Below the pieces are notes generated by a model. It ran no database searches, was not told where the DNA came from, and worked only from the letters and a program-made list of their open reading frames with translations. Below, piece after piece: positions 27,130 through 36,256 of a DNA stretch of 64,000 bases (positions are counted from its first letter, which is position 1; each line of letters begins with the position of its first letter). Where the stretch lies: assembly GCF_002019635.1 (NCBI RefSeq), contig NZ_KV917372.1, forward strand, positions 496,001 through 560,000, written 5' to 3'. A program made the translations under genes and the position numbers. The DNA is from Metabacillus halosaccharovorans (GTDB lineage: Bacteria; Bacillota; Bacilli; Bacillales; Bacillaceae).

Positions 27130-28131
27130 TTGAAAAAACTTCGTAGTAGTTTTTTATTCATCATGGTTCTTTCACTTGCAATGATTATTACTGCTTGTGG
27201 CGGTGGTAATGAAGGTGGGACAAGCGGTGCTGGTGAAGAAGGCGGCACTGATGGCGGGAAACAAAACCTTAGCCTATTAACTGGTGGTACTGGTGGTACA
27301 TATTATCCACTTGGTGGACAAATCGGAAATATTATTTCTGATAACACAGATGCAAATATTACACCTCAAACATCAGGTGCTTCTGCAGAGAACATGGAAA
27401 CTTTGAGAAATGGTGAAGCAGAAATTGCTTTCTCTCAAACTGACATTGCTTCTTATGCTATTGAAGGAAAAGAAATGTTTGATGGCGCTGCTATTGATAA
27501 CATTCAAGCAATTGCATCTCTTTACCCTGAAACAATTCAACTCGTTACAACTGCAGATAGTGGTATTAAATCAGTTGAAGATTTAAAAGGGAAATCTGTA
27601 TCTATTGGTGCTCCTGGTTCAGGTGTATTCATCAATGCAATGCAAATTCTTGAAATCCACGGTTTAACAAATGATGATATTAAAGCTCAAAACTTATCAT
27701 TTGATGAGTCTACTGATGGAATCCAATCAGGTAATATTGATGCAGCATTTGTAACTGCAGGTACTCCAACAGGAGCAGTTGAAGCATTGTCAGCACAAGA
27801 GGACGTTGTGATCGTTCCACTTGCAGATGATAAAATTGCGGAACTAGTGGAAAAATACCCGTATTACTCTGAAGATACGGTACCAAGCGGTACATACAAG
27901 CTTGAATCAGAAGTAAAAACTGTTGCTGTTAAAGCAATGCTTGTTGCTTCAAAAGATCTTGAAGAGAATTTAGTTTATGAGATGACAAAAGCAATGTTTG
28001 AAAACACTGACCAAATCACTCATGCAAAAGGAGAGCTCATTAAAGCTGAGACTGCATTAGAAGGCTTAGGTGATATGGAGCTACATCCTGGAGCAGCTAA
28101 ATATTTTGAAGAAAAAGGCATTTCAAAATAA
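27130..28131 (+). CDS. TAXI-family TRAP transporter substrate-binding lipoprotein
   Basis: A 333-residue lipoprotein. TTG at 27130 is chosen as start because AGGGGG precedes it and a signal peptide with lipobox IITAC follows; a Gly/Glu-rich linker comes next. The mature part has the TAXI pattern LSLLTGGTGGTYYPLGG, the AENMETLRNGEAEIAFSQ block and DLKGKSVSIGAPGSGV. It delivers substrate (dicarboxylate or glutamate-like in known cases) to the fused TRAP permease downstream. A hairpin after the gene may reduce read-through and so keep the binding protein in excess. Confidence 0.92.
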   Translation: MKKLRSSFLFIMVLSLAMIITACGGGNEGGTSGAGEEGGTDGGKQNLSLLTGGTGGTYYPLGGQIGNIISDNTDANITPQTSGASAENMETLRNGEAEIAFSQTDIASYAIEGKEMFDGAAIDNIQAIASLYPETIQLVTTADSGIKSVEDLKGKSVSIGAPGSGVFINAMQILEIHGLTNDDIKAQNLSFDESTDGIQSGNIDAAFVTAGTPTGAVEALSAQEDVVIVPLADDKIAELVEKYPYYSEDTVPSGTYKLESEVKTVAVKAMLVASKDLEENLVYEMTKAMFENTDQITHAKGELIKAETALEGLGDMELHPGAAKYFEEKGISK

Positions 28132-28146
28132 AAGCTTTTTACAATG

Positions 28147-28177
28147 TCGATAGATCGCTTGAGCGGTCTATCGATTT
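28147..28177 (+). terminator. Intra-operon hairpin, TAXI protein / DUF1850
   Basis: TCGATAGA-T-CGCT and AGCG-G-TCTATCGA form a 13-bp stem with one wobble pair and a two-base loop, followed only by TTTC. This is a partial terminator or mRNA end stabiliser. Confidence 0.65.
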
Positions 28178-28209
28178 CATATGTTTTATGTATGTAAGGG
28201 ATGGGTATT

Positions 28210-28722
28210 ATGAAATTGAAATTAGTATTAATGATCTTACCTCTACTTTCGCTTATCGCATTTTTAATTTTCTTTCCTTATAAATCAATTATTGCCTTTA
28301 CATATGAAGATAAAGACGAAATTCTCGCTTATTTACCATTAAAGAATGAAGACACCTTTCAAATTAAATACACCCATTCCATTCACCTCTCAGATGTGAT
28401 TGAAACATATTTCGCCTCGGAAAATGAGATCACGCTAAAAGAGCTTTCTTACAAAGATTTTGCAGTTGGAATGCCCTCTAACGCCGAAGGAGACGAGGTA
28501 TTTGAGGTAAAAAATGGTACATACTATATAACAAATATGAATCGTCACTTTCTATATATAGATTTAAGGCTCGGACAAGTGAGAGCGGATCATCGAATGA
28601 TTTATAAGGACCACACATATACATTATCTAATTTTATAAAACCAGGAACCTGGATAAGAATATCACCACAAAAAATTTCATATTGGGAGCAATTGAAAGG
28701 AGTGAACATCAGTGAGCAATAA
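28210..28722 (+). CDS. DUF1850 protein of the TRAP operon
   Basis: A protein of about 170 residues with an N-terminal membrane helix (LVLMILPLLSLIAFLIFF) and the DUF1850 core: the strand pattern FQIKYTHSIHLSDVIETY and DFAVGMPSNAEG. DUF1850 proteins sit between TAXI and TRAP-fusion genes in many bacteria, as here; their exact role is unknown. ATG at 28210 is preferred because AAGGG lies nine bases upstream. It overlaps the permease start. Confidence 0.88.
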   Translation: MKLKLVLMILPLLSLIAFLIFFPYKSIIAFTYEDKDEILAYLPLKNEDTFQIKYTHSIHLSDVIETYFASENEITLKELSYKDFAVGMPSNAEGDEVFEVKNGTYYITNMNRHFLYIDLRLGQVRADHRMIYKDHTYTLSNFIKPGTWIRISPQKISYWEQLKGVNISEQ

Positions 28723-30682
28723 AGAAGAAATAAAGACTTTAACTGAAGAAGAGCAACAGGCACTTTTAGAGAAATATGATCCTGAGGCCGGAACAAGGAA
28801 GCTTACTGGAATTATTGGTTGGATAGCATTTTTAGGATTATTAGCATTCTCTCTATTCCAATTGTATACTGCCATATTTGGTGTGTTTACAGCACAAATA
28901 CAGAGAACTGTTCACTTAGGCTTTGCCTTATCTTTAATCTTTTTACTATTCCCTGCTAATCGGAAGAAACGTCAGAAGGGGAAACTTCAGATTGCGTGGT
29001 ACGACGGGATACTAGCTTTATTAAGTGTTGCCGTTGGAGCTTACTGGCCAATATTTTTTAATGACTTAGTTATGAGTGTTGGGCGTTTATCAACAATGGA
29101 TTTCGTTGTTGGGATTATTGCAATATTGTTGGTTTTAGAAGCAACAAGAAGAGCTGTCGGTCTTCCTATTACGATTATTGCCGTTCTTTTCCTGTTATAT
29201 GGATTGTACGGTCAATTTATGCCGGGGTTTCTGGCGCATAGGGGATTATCCTTAGAGCGACTTGTTCAAACAATGTTCTTTACAACTGAAGGTATCTTAG
29301 GTACACCACTTGCTGTATCTTCAACTTTTATTTTCTTATTCCTTTTATTTGGTGCATTCCTTGTTAAAACAGGGGTGGGTCAATATTTTAATGATTTAGC
29401 TGTTTCGATTGCGGGTCGAAGAATTGGGGGACCTGCAAAAGTAGCTATTTTCTCCAGTGCACTTCAAGGTACAATTAGTGGAAGCTCTGTCGCAAATGTT
29501 GTTACATCAGGATCTTTTACAATACCGATGATGAAGAAACTTGGATATAAGAAAGAGTTCGCCGGAGCAGTAGAAGCAGCAGCTTCAACTGGTGGACAGC
29601 TAATGCCGCCAATCATGGGTGCTGCCGCATTCCTGATGGTAGAGTTTATTGGTGGAGGCATTACGTATTGGGAAATTGCCAAAGCTGCTGCAATACCTGC
29701 AGTTCTTTATTTTGCAGGTATATGGATCATGACACATTTTGAAGCAAAAAGAATTGGCTTACGTGGTTTAACAAAAGAAGAAATGCCTGATCGAAAAGAA
29801 GTAATTAAGAAAATTTACTTATTACTACCTATTATTTCCGTAATTGTTTTATTAATGTCAGGTGTGATCGTTACACATGCAGCACTTTATTCCATTTTAA
29901 TTGCGATTATTGTTGGACTAATTAATAAAGAAACAAGAATGGGACCTAAGGAATTTGTATTAGCACTTGTTGATGGTGCCCGTTCAGCATTAGGAGTTGC
30001 TGCAGCAACAGCCGCAGCCGGTATCATCGTAGGTATTGTAACGAAAACCGGACTTGGTTTAAAAATGGCTAATGGATTAATTGATCTTGCCGGTGGATAC
30101 TTAATTCCTACATTAATGCTTACAATGCTGGCAGCATTAGTATTAGGAATGGGATCACCAACTACAGCAAACTATGTTATTACATCAACAATTGCTGCAC
30201 CAGCTATTATTTTATTAGGTGTTCCTGATTTATCAGCTCACTTATTCGTGTTCTATTTTGGAATCATTGCTGATATTACACCACCTGTTGCATTAGCAGC
30301 ATTCGCAGCAGCAGGTGTGGCAGGAGGAGAACCATTACGTACGGGAGTAAATTCTGCAAAACTAGCCATAGCTGCTTTCATAATCCCGTATATCTTTGTC
30401 CTTTCTCCACAGTTACTCATGATCGACACAACATGGTTTGAGTTAGTCTGGGTAATCATCACAGCATTCTCAGGAATGATAGCGATTGGTGCAGGTATCA
30501 TCGGGTATTGGTTTAGAAAGTTACACTGGGCTGAACGAATTATCGCGATCATTACAGGATTGCTTTTAATCTATCCGGAAGGAATCTCTGATATAACCGG
30601 AATCATTACCTTCGTTGCATTACTTGCACTCCAAATCTTTTGGAAACGAGATAAAGAAAATACATTAAAAATGTCAAATTAG
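28712..30682 (+). CDS. TRAP transporter fused permease (4TM-12TM)
   Basis: A 656-residue permease in which the small (DctQ-like) and large (DctM-like) TRAP subunits are joined. About 16 to 18 membrane helices are visible. The DctM core has GTISGSSVANVVTSGSFTIP, AAASTGGQLMPPIMGAAAF and GMGSPTTANYVITS, with a second half repeating this pattern at TPPVALAAFAAAGVAGGEP. Transport is driven by an ion gradient. It begins with GTG after AAAGGAGTG, overlapping the DUF1850 gene by 11 bases. Confidence 0.95.
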   Translation: MSNKEEIKTLTEEEQQALLEKYDPEAGTRKLTGIIGWIAFLGLLAFSLFQLYTAIFGVFTAQIQRTVHLGFALSLIFLLFPANRKKRQKGKLQIAWYDGILALLSVAVGAYWPIFFNDLVMSVGRLSTMDFVVGIIAILLVLEATRRAVGLPITIIAVLFLLYGLYGQFMPGFLAHRGLSLERLVQTMFFTTEGILGTPLAVSSTFIFLFLLFGAFLVKTGVGQYFNDLAVSIAGRRIGGPAKVAIFSSALQGTISGSSVANVVTSGSFTIPMMKKLGYKKEFAGAVEAAASTGGQLMPPIMGAAAFLMVEFIGGGITYWEIAKAAAIPAVLYFAGIWIMTHFEAKRIGLRGLTKEEMPDRKEVIKKIYLLLPIISVIVLLMSGVIVTHAALYSILIAIIVGLINKETRMGPKEFVLALVDGARSALGVAAATAAAGIIVGIVTKTGLGLKMANGLIDLAGGYLIPTLMLTMLAALVLGMGSPTTANYVITSTIAAPAIILLGVPDLSAHLFVFYFGIIADITPPVALAAFAAAGVAGGEPLRTGVNSAKLAIAAFIIPYIFVLSPQLLMIDTTWFELVWVIITAFSGMIAIGAGIIGYWFRKLHWAERIIAIITGLLLIYPEGISDITGIITFVALLALQIFWKRDKENTLKMSN

Positions 30683-30689
30683 CAAGCAT

Positions 30690-30724
30690 AACCTGAATTC
30701 ACATTTAGTGGATTCAGGTTTTTT
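30690..30724 (+). terminator. Terminator of the TRAP operon
   Basis: AACCTGAAT-CAC and GTG-ATTCAGGTT form a 12 to 13-bp stem with one mismatch, followed by six T. Confidence 0.9.
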
Positions 30725-30818
30725 ACTATAATACTTATTAATAATGAAGCTGGTTATTTTTTAAAATATAGGGAAAAGGGACCCAGATGATTCCAGGTCC
30801 CCTTAAAGGTACATCACA

Positions 30819-31004
30819 TTATTGGTTTCGAAGTTGATTTTCAGCCATAGCGACTAAACGCTTTGTCATTTCACCACCAACCGAACCATTTGCACGAGCG
30901 GTTGTATCAGCTCCAAGTTGTACCCCAAATTCATTCGCGATTTCCTCTTTCATGGAATTCAGAGCATTTTCTGCACCTGGCACGACCAATTTATTTCTTG
31001 CCAT
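30819..31004 (-). CDS. Alpha/beta-type small acid-soluble spore protein
   Basis: A 61-residue SASP that coats spore DNA and protects it from damage. The germination protease site is visible in [14 protein letters not shown], and the second conserved block is [21 protein letters not shown] good AAAGGGGTG site precedes the ATG. Expression should be in the forespore by sigma-G, but I could not mark a clear promoter. It is direct evidence that the organism forms spores. Confidence 0.96.
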   Translation of the reverse strand: MARNKLVVPGAENALNSMKEEIANEFGVQLGADTTARANGSVGGEMTKRLVAMAENQLRNQ

Positions 31005-31188
31005 TGTACAACACCCCTTTGAATGGATTAGGAACTTTAAGCACTGATATCAGATGCTCAATTTTAATTTGCCCAAAATGCTAAATAATATCATTCTGCT
31101 TTCAGAGCTCTGTATAACCCTATCATGAAAGGGAAACTTATATGTAAAGGCATTAATTACGTAATGTTATAAAGGAGGAAAACGGTCG

Positions 31189-31329
31189 ATGGATATGTTT
31201 GAAAAATTTCCAGTTGCACATTTAGATTCTGATCAACTACAAAAAATTCTCACACTAGAAACCGAACTTCGCAATGAAACAAATGAGAACATTGTATTAA
31301 TTGCTTATGATGAAAAAGGGGAAGAGTAG
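31189..31329 (+). CDS. Small conserved-looking protein, 46 residues
   Basis: A short gene with a perfect AAAGGAGG site eight bases before ATG. The product is acidic (MDMFEKFPVAHLDSDQLQ at the start, DEKGEE at the end) and has an amphipathic helix around KILTLETELRNE. No family is recognised. A terminator-like hairpin lies 110 bases downstream. The ribosome site and balanced codon use support it as real. Confidence 0.55.
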   Translation: MDMFEKFPVAHLDSDQLQKILTLETELRNETNENIVLIAYDEKGEE

Positions 31330-31437
31330 ACTCTTTATATTTTTTTGTAAAATTATCCAAAATTATGTTGATATTTCCTATCTATTCTTATATGATGATA
31401 TCTATTGAGTTAAATTTCTCTGTAATTAAAAAAATTC

Positions 31438-31475
31438 CCCGCTCAGTTATACTGGGCGGATTTTCATTTTTTCAT
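31438..31475 (+). terminator. Terminator after the 46-residue gene
   Basis: CCGCTCAGT and ACTGGGCGG form a nine-pair stem with one wobble and a three-base loop, followed by ATTTTCATTTTTT. Confidence 0.75.
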
Positions 31476-31566
31476 TTTGTCTACTTTTGTATATACGCAC
31501 GTATACTAGATTAAGAGTGACATAGTTTGATAGTCTTAAATTCATCTGATTTGAGGTGTAATAAAC

Positions 31567-32217
31567 ATGTTTTCCCAAGAAGAGAAAGATGCATTATACA
31601 AAGTGATTGCAACAAGAAGAGATGTGCGGAGTTTTAATAATAAACCGGTACCTGCCGATGCTGTAGATCGAATATTGAAAGCAGCACATCAAGCACCATC
31701 AGTAGGATTTATGCAGCCTTGGAATTTTATTTTAATTGATTCCAACGAATTGAAAGAAAAGCTTGCATGGGCTGCTGATAAAGAACGAAGAGCTCTTGCT
31801 ATTCATTATGAAGGGGACGAAAGGGCATCAGCATTTCTTAAATTAAAGATTGAAGGAATTAAGGAAGCTCCGATTACGATCTGTATTACATGTGATCCAA
31901 CTAGAGGAGGAGCCCATGTGCTTGGGAGAAATTCAATTCCGGAAACTGATATGATGTCAACAGCTTGTGCTATTCAAAATATGTGGTTAGCTTCATGTGT
32001 AGAAGGCATAGCGATGGGCTGGGTTAGTTTTTATAAAAAAGCAGATATCCGCGAAATTTTAGAAATACCTCCACATATCGATCCGGTTGCTCTCATTTCA
32101 TTGGGTTATACAGATGTTTATCCAAAGGCACCCATCTTAGAATCGGCAAAATGGGAAAAGAGAAAGGATTTACAAAACTTAATCTCTAAAAATAAATGGG
32201 TGGGACCAGAGAAATAA
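31567..32217 (+). CDS. bluB: 5,6-dimethylbenzimidazole synthase
   Basis: A 216-residue BluB-type flavoprotein of the nitroreductase fold. BluB breaks down its own reduced FMN with oxygen to make 5,6-dimethylbenzimidazole, the lower ligand of vitamin B12. Markers are RRDVRSFNNKPV, APSVGFMQPWNFILI, the BluB-specific NSIPETDMMSTACAIQNMWL and GMGWVSFYKK-type block (here AMGWVSFYKK). It is alone, with a terminator on each side; I see no cobalamin riboswitch in front. Confidence 0.9.
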   Translation: MFSQEEKDALYKVIATRRDVRSFNNKPVPADAVDRILKAAHQAPSVGFMQPWNFILIDSNELKEKLAWAADKERRALAIHYEGDERASAFLKLKIEGIKEAPITICITCDPTRGGAHVLGRNSIPETDMMSTACAIQNMWLASCVEGIAMGWVSFYKKADIREILEIPPHIDPVALISLGYTDVYPKAPILESAKWEKRKDLQNLISKNKWVGPEK

Positions 32218-32226
32218 ACATACCTC

Positions 32227-32267
32227 AAGATACACATGACTTATATTTTTTTATGTGTATCTTTTTT
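32227..32267 (+). terminator. Terminator after bluB
   Basis: AAGATACACAT and ATGTGTATCTT form a perfect 11-bp stem followed by more T. Confidence 0.85.
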
Positions 32268-32313
32268 AGAGAAAATTCACAGAAATTATTGTTATAAAGG
32301 AGTCATTATTTAC

Positions 32314-33639
32314 ATGAAAGAAAATCAATTAGTACATAAGCATGAGGAAACCCTTTTTATTATCTGTGTGATCACAACATGTTTAGCTGCTTTATATTTA
32401 CTAATATCTATTGTTGGTGTTTTTATTTTTTTAGCGTTTGCTCTTCTTTCCCTTTTTTCACACGTTATTTCAATGTCACATATTCAGTTAAATGGTGTTA
32501 GACTTCGTGAAACACAGTTTCCGGATTTATATGAAAAAGTTGTACACCTTTCAACGAAAATGGAATTAAAAAATATTCCAGAGGTTTATATTCTTGAATC
32601 TGGTGGTTTATTAAATGCGTTTGCGACAAAAGTACTTGCTATCTCGGGAAAAAATATGGTTGTTTTATATTCTGATTTTGTTGATATCGCCGATGAATCC
32701 CCAGATTTTGATATTGATTATATTATTGCACACGAACTTGCCCATTTAAAACGAAATCATATTACAAAAAGTATCTTTGTATCGTTAGCTATGTGGATTC
32801 CATTCTTGGGGACTAGTTATCTGCGAATGGCTGAATATACCTGTGATCGAATGGCTGCTTTTTATACAGAAAAACCTCAAAATGCAATCAATGGATTATT
32901 AATTTTAGCAGCAGGAAGACGATTATATAACAAAGTCAACTTGAATGATTTTTTAGAGCAATATAATGAGAAAAAAGGATTTTTTGCAACACTAACAGAG
33001 TTAGTGTCAACTCATCCGCCAATTCCAAAAAGAATACATGAAATTGAAACATTTATGAATGCTGATAACCAACCAACAGTAACATTAGTAAGTAAAACAA
33101 AACAAGTTGTCTTTATCATTGTCCTGGTTTTCTTCCTGTTGCCTGGGTTATTTATAGGGTTAACCGTAGGAACTGCATTCGTAATCTCCAAGCTTGATTT
33201 CTTAAGTGGATTTGCAGATCCATATAGCTACGAAGAAGAATATAATTATGAAGACGAACCTTTAATGCAATCAATTGTTGATAATGATCCGGAAACAGTT
33301 GAACAATTATTAGAGGATGGGTCAGATCCTAATACGATTAATGAATTTGGCGAAAGTGCACTAATGGTTGCCATTATGAATGAGAAACTGGATATTGTTC
33401 CAATGCTTCTTGAATATGGGGCAAATCCGAATCATCAGGATGATTACGGATGGACACCGTTAATGTCAGCCGTTGTTGCGGGTGATCTTGAATCAGGAAA
33501 ATTACTGCTCGAATCTGGGGCTGATCCAACATTACAAGATACTGATGGCTTGTCAGCAATGGACTATGCAAATGATTATGATAATCAGGAATTTATTCAG
33601 TTACTTGATTCGTATCTAAATGATCCTAGCATGTTCTAA
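32314..33639 (+). CDS. M48-family membrane protease fused to ankyrin repeats
   Basis: A 441-residue protein. Two N-terminal membrane helices (about residues 15-60) lead to an M48 (HtpX/Ste24-like) peptidase domain with HExxH at about 140-144 (IIAHELAHLKRNH) and the third zinc ligand Glu in RMAEYTCDRMAA. Another membrane helix follows (VVFIIVLVFFLLPGLFIGL, about 265-290). The C-terminal part, about 305-441, is three to four ankyrin repeats (DPNTINEFGESALMVAI, NPNHQDDYGWTPLMSAV, DPTLQDTDGLSAMDYA). Start at 32314 is set by AAAGGAG. The ankyrin tail probably recruits substrates or partners on the cytoplasmic side. It is transcribed alone. Confidence 0.9.
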   Translation: MKENQLVHKHEETLFIICVITTCLAALYLLISIVGVFIFLAFALLSLFSHVISMSHIQLNGVRLRETQFPDLYEKVVHLSTKMELKNIPEVYILESGGLLNAFATKVLAISGKNMVVLYSDFVDIADESPDFDIDYIIAHELAHLKRNHITKSIFVSLAMWIPFLGTSYLRMAEYTCDRMAAFYTEKPQNAINGLLILAAGRRLYNKVNLNDFLEQYNEKKGFFATLTELVSTHPPIPKRIHEIETFMNADNQPTVTLVSKTKQVVFIIVLVFFLLPGLFIGLTVGTAFVISKLDFLSGFADPYSYEEEYNYEDEPLMQSIVDNDPETVEQLLEDGSDPNTINEFGESALMVAIMNEKLDIVPMLLEYGANPNHQDDYGWTPLMSAVVAGDLESGKLLLESGADPTLQDTDGLSAMDYANDYDNQEFIQLLDSYLNDPSMF

Positions 33640-33672
33640 CAAGCTTCAGTTATATCATGAATAAAAATAGTG

Positions 33673-33706
33673 AAAAGGATGAACATAATCAGGTTCATCC
33701 TTTTTT
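33673..33706 (+). terminator. Terminator after the M48-ankyrin gene
   Basis: AAAAGGATGAAC and GTTCATCCTTTT form a perfect 12-bp stem followed by further T. Confidence 0.9.
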
Positions 33707-33831
33707 ATATAGTCTTTTTTCCGGGATGGTTTAAAGATATGATCCATCACCTTAAGTCAATTTATTTTTCATAAGAAGAAAATTATTATATGATCGTATA
33801 TACATATAATGAACAATAGGAGGCTTACTTT

Positions 33832-34116
33832 ATGGTAACTGAAGTCTATTTAAATGATACACCTATATCTATAACCAAGTACGAAGAAAAATCAGTTAAT
33901 AATCTTATTCAAATATCAGTAGAATTCCTTGTTACTAGTGACGATTATCATGACATCACGACTTTATTATACAGAAATACGTTTCATGTAAAAATACCTG
34001 AAAGAAATATTACTTTTCATGGGGTTATAAATAACTATTCCACTTCCTTGACAAATTTATATAAAGAAAACCAAGTATCAACATTTTCTTTACAAATCAT
34101 TGAACAGTTAAAATAG
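33832..34116 (+). CDS. DUF3219 family protein (YkvR-like)
   Basis: A 94-residue beta-rich protein resembling YkvR of Bacillus subtilis (DUF3219). Family-like blocks are FLVTSDDYHDITTLLY, TFHVKIPERNITFHG and NNYSTSLTNLY. The start has AGGAGG upstream. It is followed by a luciferase-like oxidoreductase gene after 12 bases, so the two share a transcript. No biochemical role is known for the family. Confidence 0.75.
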   Translation: MVTEVYLNDTPISITKYEEKSVNNLIQISVEFLVTSDDYHDITTLLYRNTFHVKIPERNITFHGVINNYSTSLTNLYKENQVSTFSLQIIEQLK

Positions 34117-34128
34117 AGAGGCGATAAA

Positions 34129-35124
34129 ATGAGGTTAAGTATATTAGATCAGGCACCTATATCTTCAAACCAGACACCTCGTGACGCGTTACTGGAATCA
34201 TTACAATTAGCCCAAGCAGGTGAGCGTCTAGGGTATACTCGTTTTTGGATTGCTGAACATCATGATTTAGCAGGATTGGCATGCTCATCACCTGAAGTAA
34301 TGTTAGCTTATATTGGAGCAAATACAGAAACAATTCGCATTGGTTCGGGAGCTGTTTTATTACCATATTACAGACCTTATAAGGTAGCAGAAACATATAA
34401 CATGATAGCTACTTTATTCCCTGATCGAATTGATATAGGGATCGGCCGTGCACCGGGGGGTTCAGCAGAAGCAACAAATGCGTTATCAGACCAGTTTCTC
34501 CAACAAGTGTGGGATTTACCAAAATCTATAATGGAGTTACTTCATTTTATTTATAACGACTTTCCATCAGATCATGAATATGCCAAAGTTCAAGCAGCTC
34601 CACTTCCTGACAAAGCTCCAGAACCTTGGCTCCTGGGGACAAGTAAAAAAAGTGCCCTATTAGCTGCAAAAACAGGATTAAGCTATGCATTTGGGCAGTT
34701 TATGAGTGATAATGACGGTAAAGATATTATTAAACAATATCTTGATCATTTCAAACCAAAACGAATAGAAAACCAACCCAACGTAATTCTGACGGTTTCA
34801 GTGATTTGTGCAGAAACGAATGAGAAAGCGGAAGAAATTGCGTTAAGTTCTCTATTATGGTCTATTCAAAAAGAGAAAGGAGAAGGAACAAAAGGTGTTC
34901 CTTCTATTCAAGAGGCAATAGAATATCCTTATTCCGAAGAAGAACAGCAAAAAATTGAAAAGATAAAACAAAAAATGATCATTGGTAACCCGTTAGAGGT
35001 AAAACAGAAGTTAATCGATATTCAAGCTTCTTATCAAGCAAATGAAATCATGCTTGTCACAATCACACATTCGCCTGAAGATCGTCTCACATCTTATCAG
35101 TTAATTGCAGAAGCATTCATGTAA
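34129..35124 (+). CDS. LLM-class flavin-dependent oxidoreductase
   Basis: A 331-residue luciferase-like (bacterial luciferase alpha) flavin monooxygenase. Marks are LSILDQAPI at the N terminus, RLGYTRFWIAEHHDLAGLACSSPEV (family motif AEHH), IRIGSGAVLLPYYRPYKVAE and RIDIGIGRAPGGS. It belongs to the YvbT/alkane-monooxygenase-like group often annotated only by class. A second copy of the same subgroup lies at 41744. The substrate is unknown. Confidence 0.92.
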   Translation: MRLSILDQAPISSNQTPRDALLESLQLAQAGERLGYTRFWIAEHHDLAGLACSSPEVMLAYIGANTETIRIGSGAVLLPYYRPYKVAETYNMIATLFPDRIDIGIGRAPGGSAEATNALSDQFLQQVWDLPKSIMELLHFIYNDFPSDHEYAKVQAAPLPDKAPEPWLLGTSKKSALLAAKTGLSYAFGQFMSDNDGKDIIKQYLDHFKPKRIENQPNVILTVSVICAETNEKAEEIALSSLLWSIQKEKGEGTKGVPSIQEAIEYPYSEEEQQKIEKIKQKMIIGNPLEVKQKLIDIQASYQANEIMLVTITHSPEDRLTSYQLIAEAFM

Positions 35125-35192
35125 CATGTATAATCCATCTTTTATCGCTCATTCTATAGTAGAGAAGAGTGTATAGATGAGGAGATGGCATA

Positions 35193-35426
35193 ATGAAGGG
35201 TTATGATATTACACATATGATCGTAGATGATGGATTATATGGAGAAGAAACTGTGACAACTGAATTCACTCATAAAAATAAAGATTATAGTATCACGTTT
35301 AAAAAATCAGATCTCGAAATTTTAAATAAATGGGTATTTGAAAACAATACCTCACTCCCGACAAATCTTTCAGATGAATTGATTGAACTCATTCGGGATG
35401 AAGTGAAGAAGAAGATAAACGAATAA
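35193..35426 (+). CDS. Small hypothetical protein, 77 residues
   Basis: A short acidic and lysine-rich protein preceded by GAGGAG and followed at once by a bidirectional terminator, so it is a believable gene. The sequence starts MKGYDITHMIVDDGLYGEE and ends in a helix with DELIELIRDEVKKK. I do not recognise a family. No membrane segment or cysteine is present. Confidence 0.65.
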   Translation: MKGYDITHMIVDDGLYGEETVTTEFTHKNKDYSITFKKSDLEILNKWVFENNTSLPTNLSDELIELIRDEVKKKINE

Positions 35427-35458
35427 CCTCAACAAGATGATGTTACCCCTTGTTGAGG
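35427..35458. terminator. Bidirectional terminator, 77-residue gene / NUDIX gene
   Basis: CCTCAACAAG and CTTGTTGAGG form a perfect 10-bp stem with a 12-base loop between two convergent genes. Confidence 0.8.
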
Positions 35459-35465
35459 CTTATCT

Positions 35466-36071
35466 TTATATTGAAAAAAGTAAAGAGTCTTTCAGTACAG
35501 TTATTTCATCTTTTTGTAGCCCATTATCAGCACTTTCAAAAGCTATTTTTACTAGCCACCTCGTAAATGGAGCAACATTCATTTGTTCAATTTCTTCTAG
35601 ACTGTAAAAACCTGCTTCATCTGACTCAATTCCATCAGGAACCGGATCACCATTTATATAATCCATTGTAAAAGCAATATAAACATTATGAATTTGGCGT
35701 GGGAGGTCACGAAGTGCAACAATCCTATTTACTTTTGCTGTAATACCAGCTTCTTCTTTGACCTCTCTTTGAATCGTTTCTTCAATATTTTCAAATTGTT
35801 CAATATATCCGCCAGGATTAGTCCAATATCCTTTACCAGGATCATGAGCACGTTTCACAAGGAGAATTTTGTTTTCTCTAATTACTAACCCTCCTACACC
35901 GATACTATAATCTCCCCAATATACAAACTCACAACCTGAGCATGCTTTTCTTTCTACACCATCGATTACTCGCAAACCCATTTGCGAACCACATTTCATA
36001 CAAAAGTTTACTGACAAATTCATCATCCTTATTCTTATAAATTCTTTTCTTATATTCTCCAATGACGTCAC
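35466..36071 (-). CDS. NUDIX hydrolase with N-terminal zinc ribbon
   Basis: A protein of about 201 residues. A zinc ribbon (FCMKCGSQM and ACSGCEFVYW) comes first, then the NUDIX box GGYIEQFENIEETIQREVKEEAGI-type element (G-x5-E-x7-RE-x-EE-x-G) around residues 87-110. This zinc-ribbon plus NUDIX layout resembles NADH pyrophosphatase-like and related clean-up hydrolases. A GTG at 36071 has AAAGGAGG five bases upstream; the ATG pair 16 codons later would also leave a complete zinc ribbon. The exact nucleotide substrate is unknown. Confidence 0.85.
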   Translation of the reverse strand: MTSLENIRKEFIRIRMMNLSVNFCMKCGSQMGLRVIDGVERKACSGCEFVYWGDYSIGVGGLVIRENKILLVKRAHDPGKGYWTNPGGYIEQFENIEETIQREVKEEAGITAKVNRIVALRDLPRQIHNVYIAFTMDYINGDPVPDGIESDEAGFYSLEEIEQMNVAPFTRWLVKIAFESADNGLQKDEITVLKDSLLFSI

Positions 36072-36256
36072 CATTCCCTCCTTTTGTGGAAAATGAGGAA
36101 GAATTACAACGAATCAAGAAGAAAAGTAGCATATTTTGCGCTTGCCCAGGAAATGTTCTTGGTATATTCCCATTACCTATCATGAATAAATTCATGGTAA
36201 ACTGTATACTGACATTTATCTTAAAATAGTTAATCCGCTTCAAAGGAGGCCAGACA

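Noticed and set aside
31330-31566. Cobalamin riboswitch in front of bluB
   Set aside because: No B12 box or long structured leader is seen; only a terminator of the upstream small gene and an ordinary promoter region.
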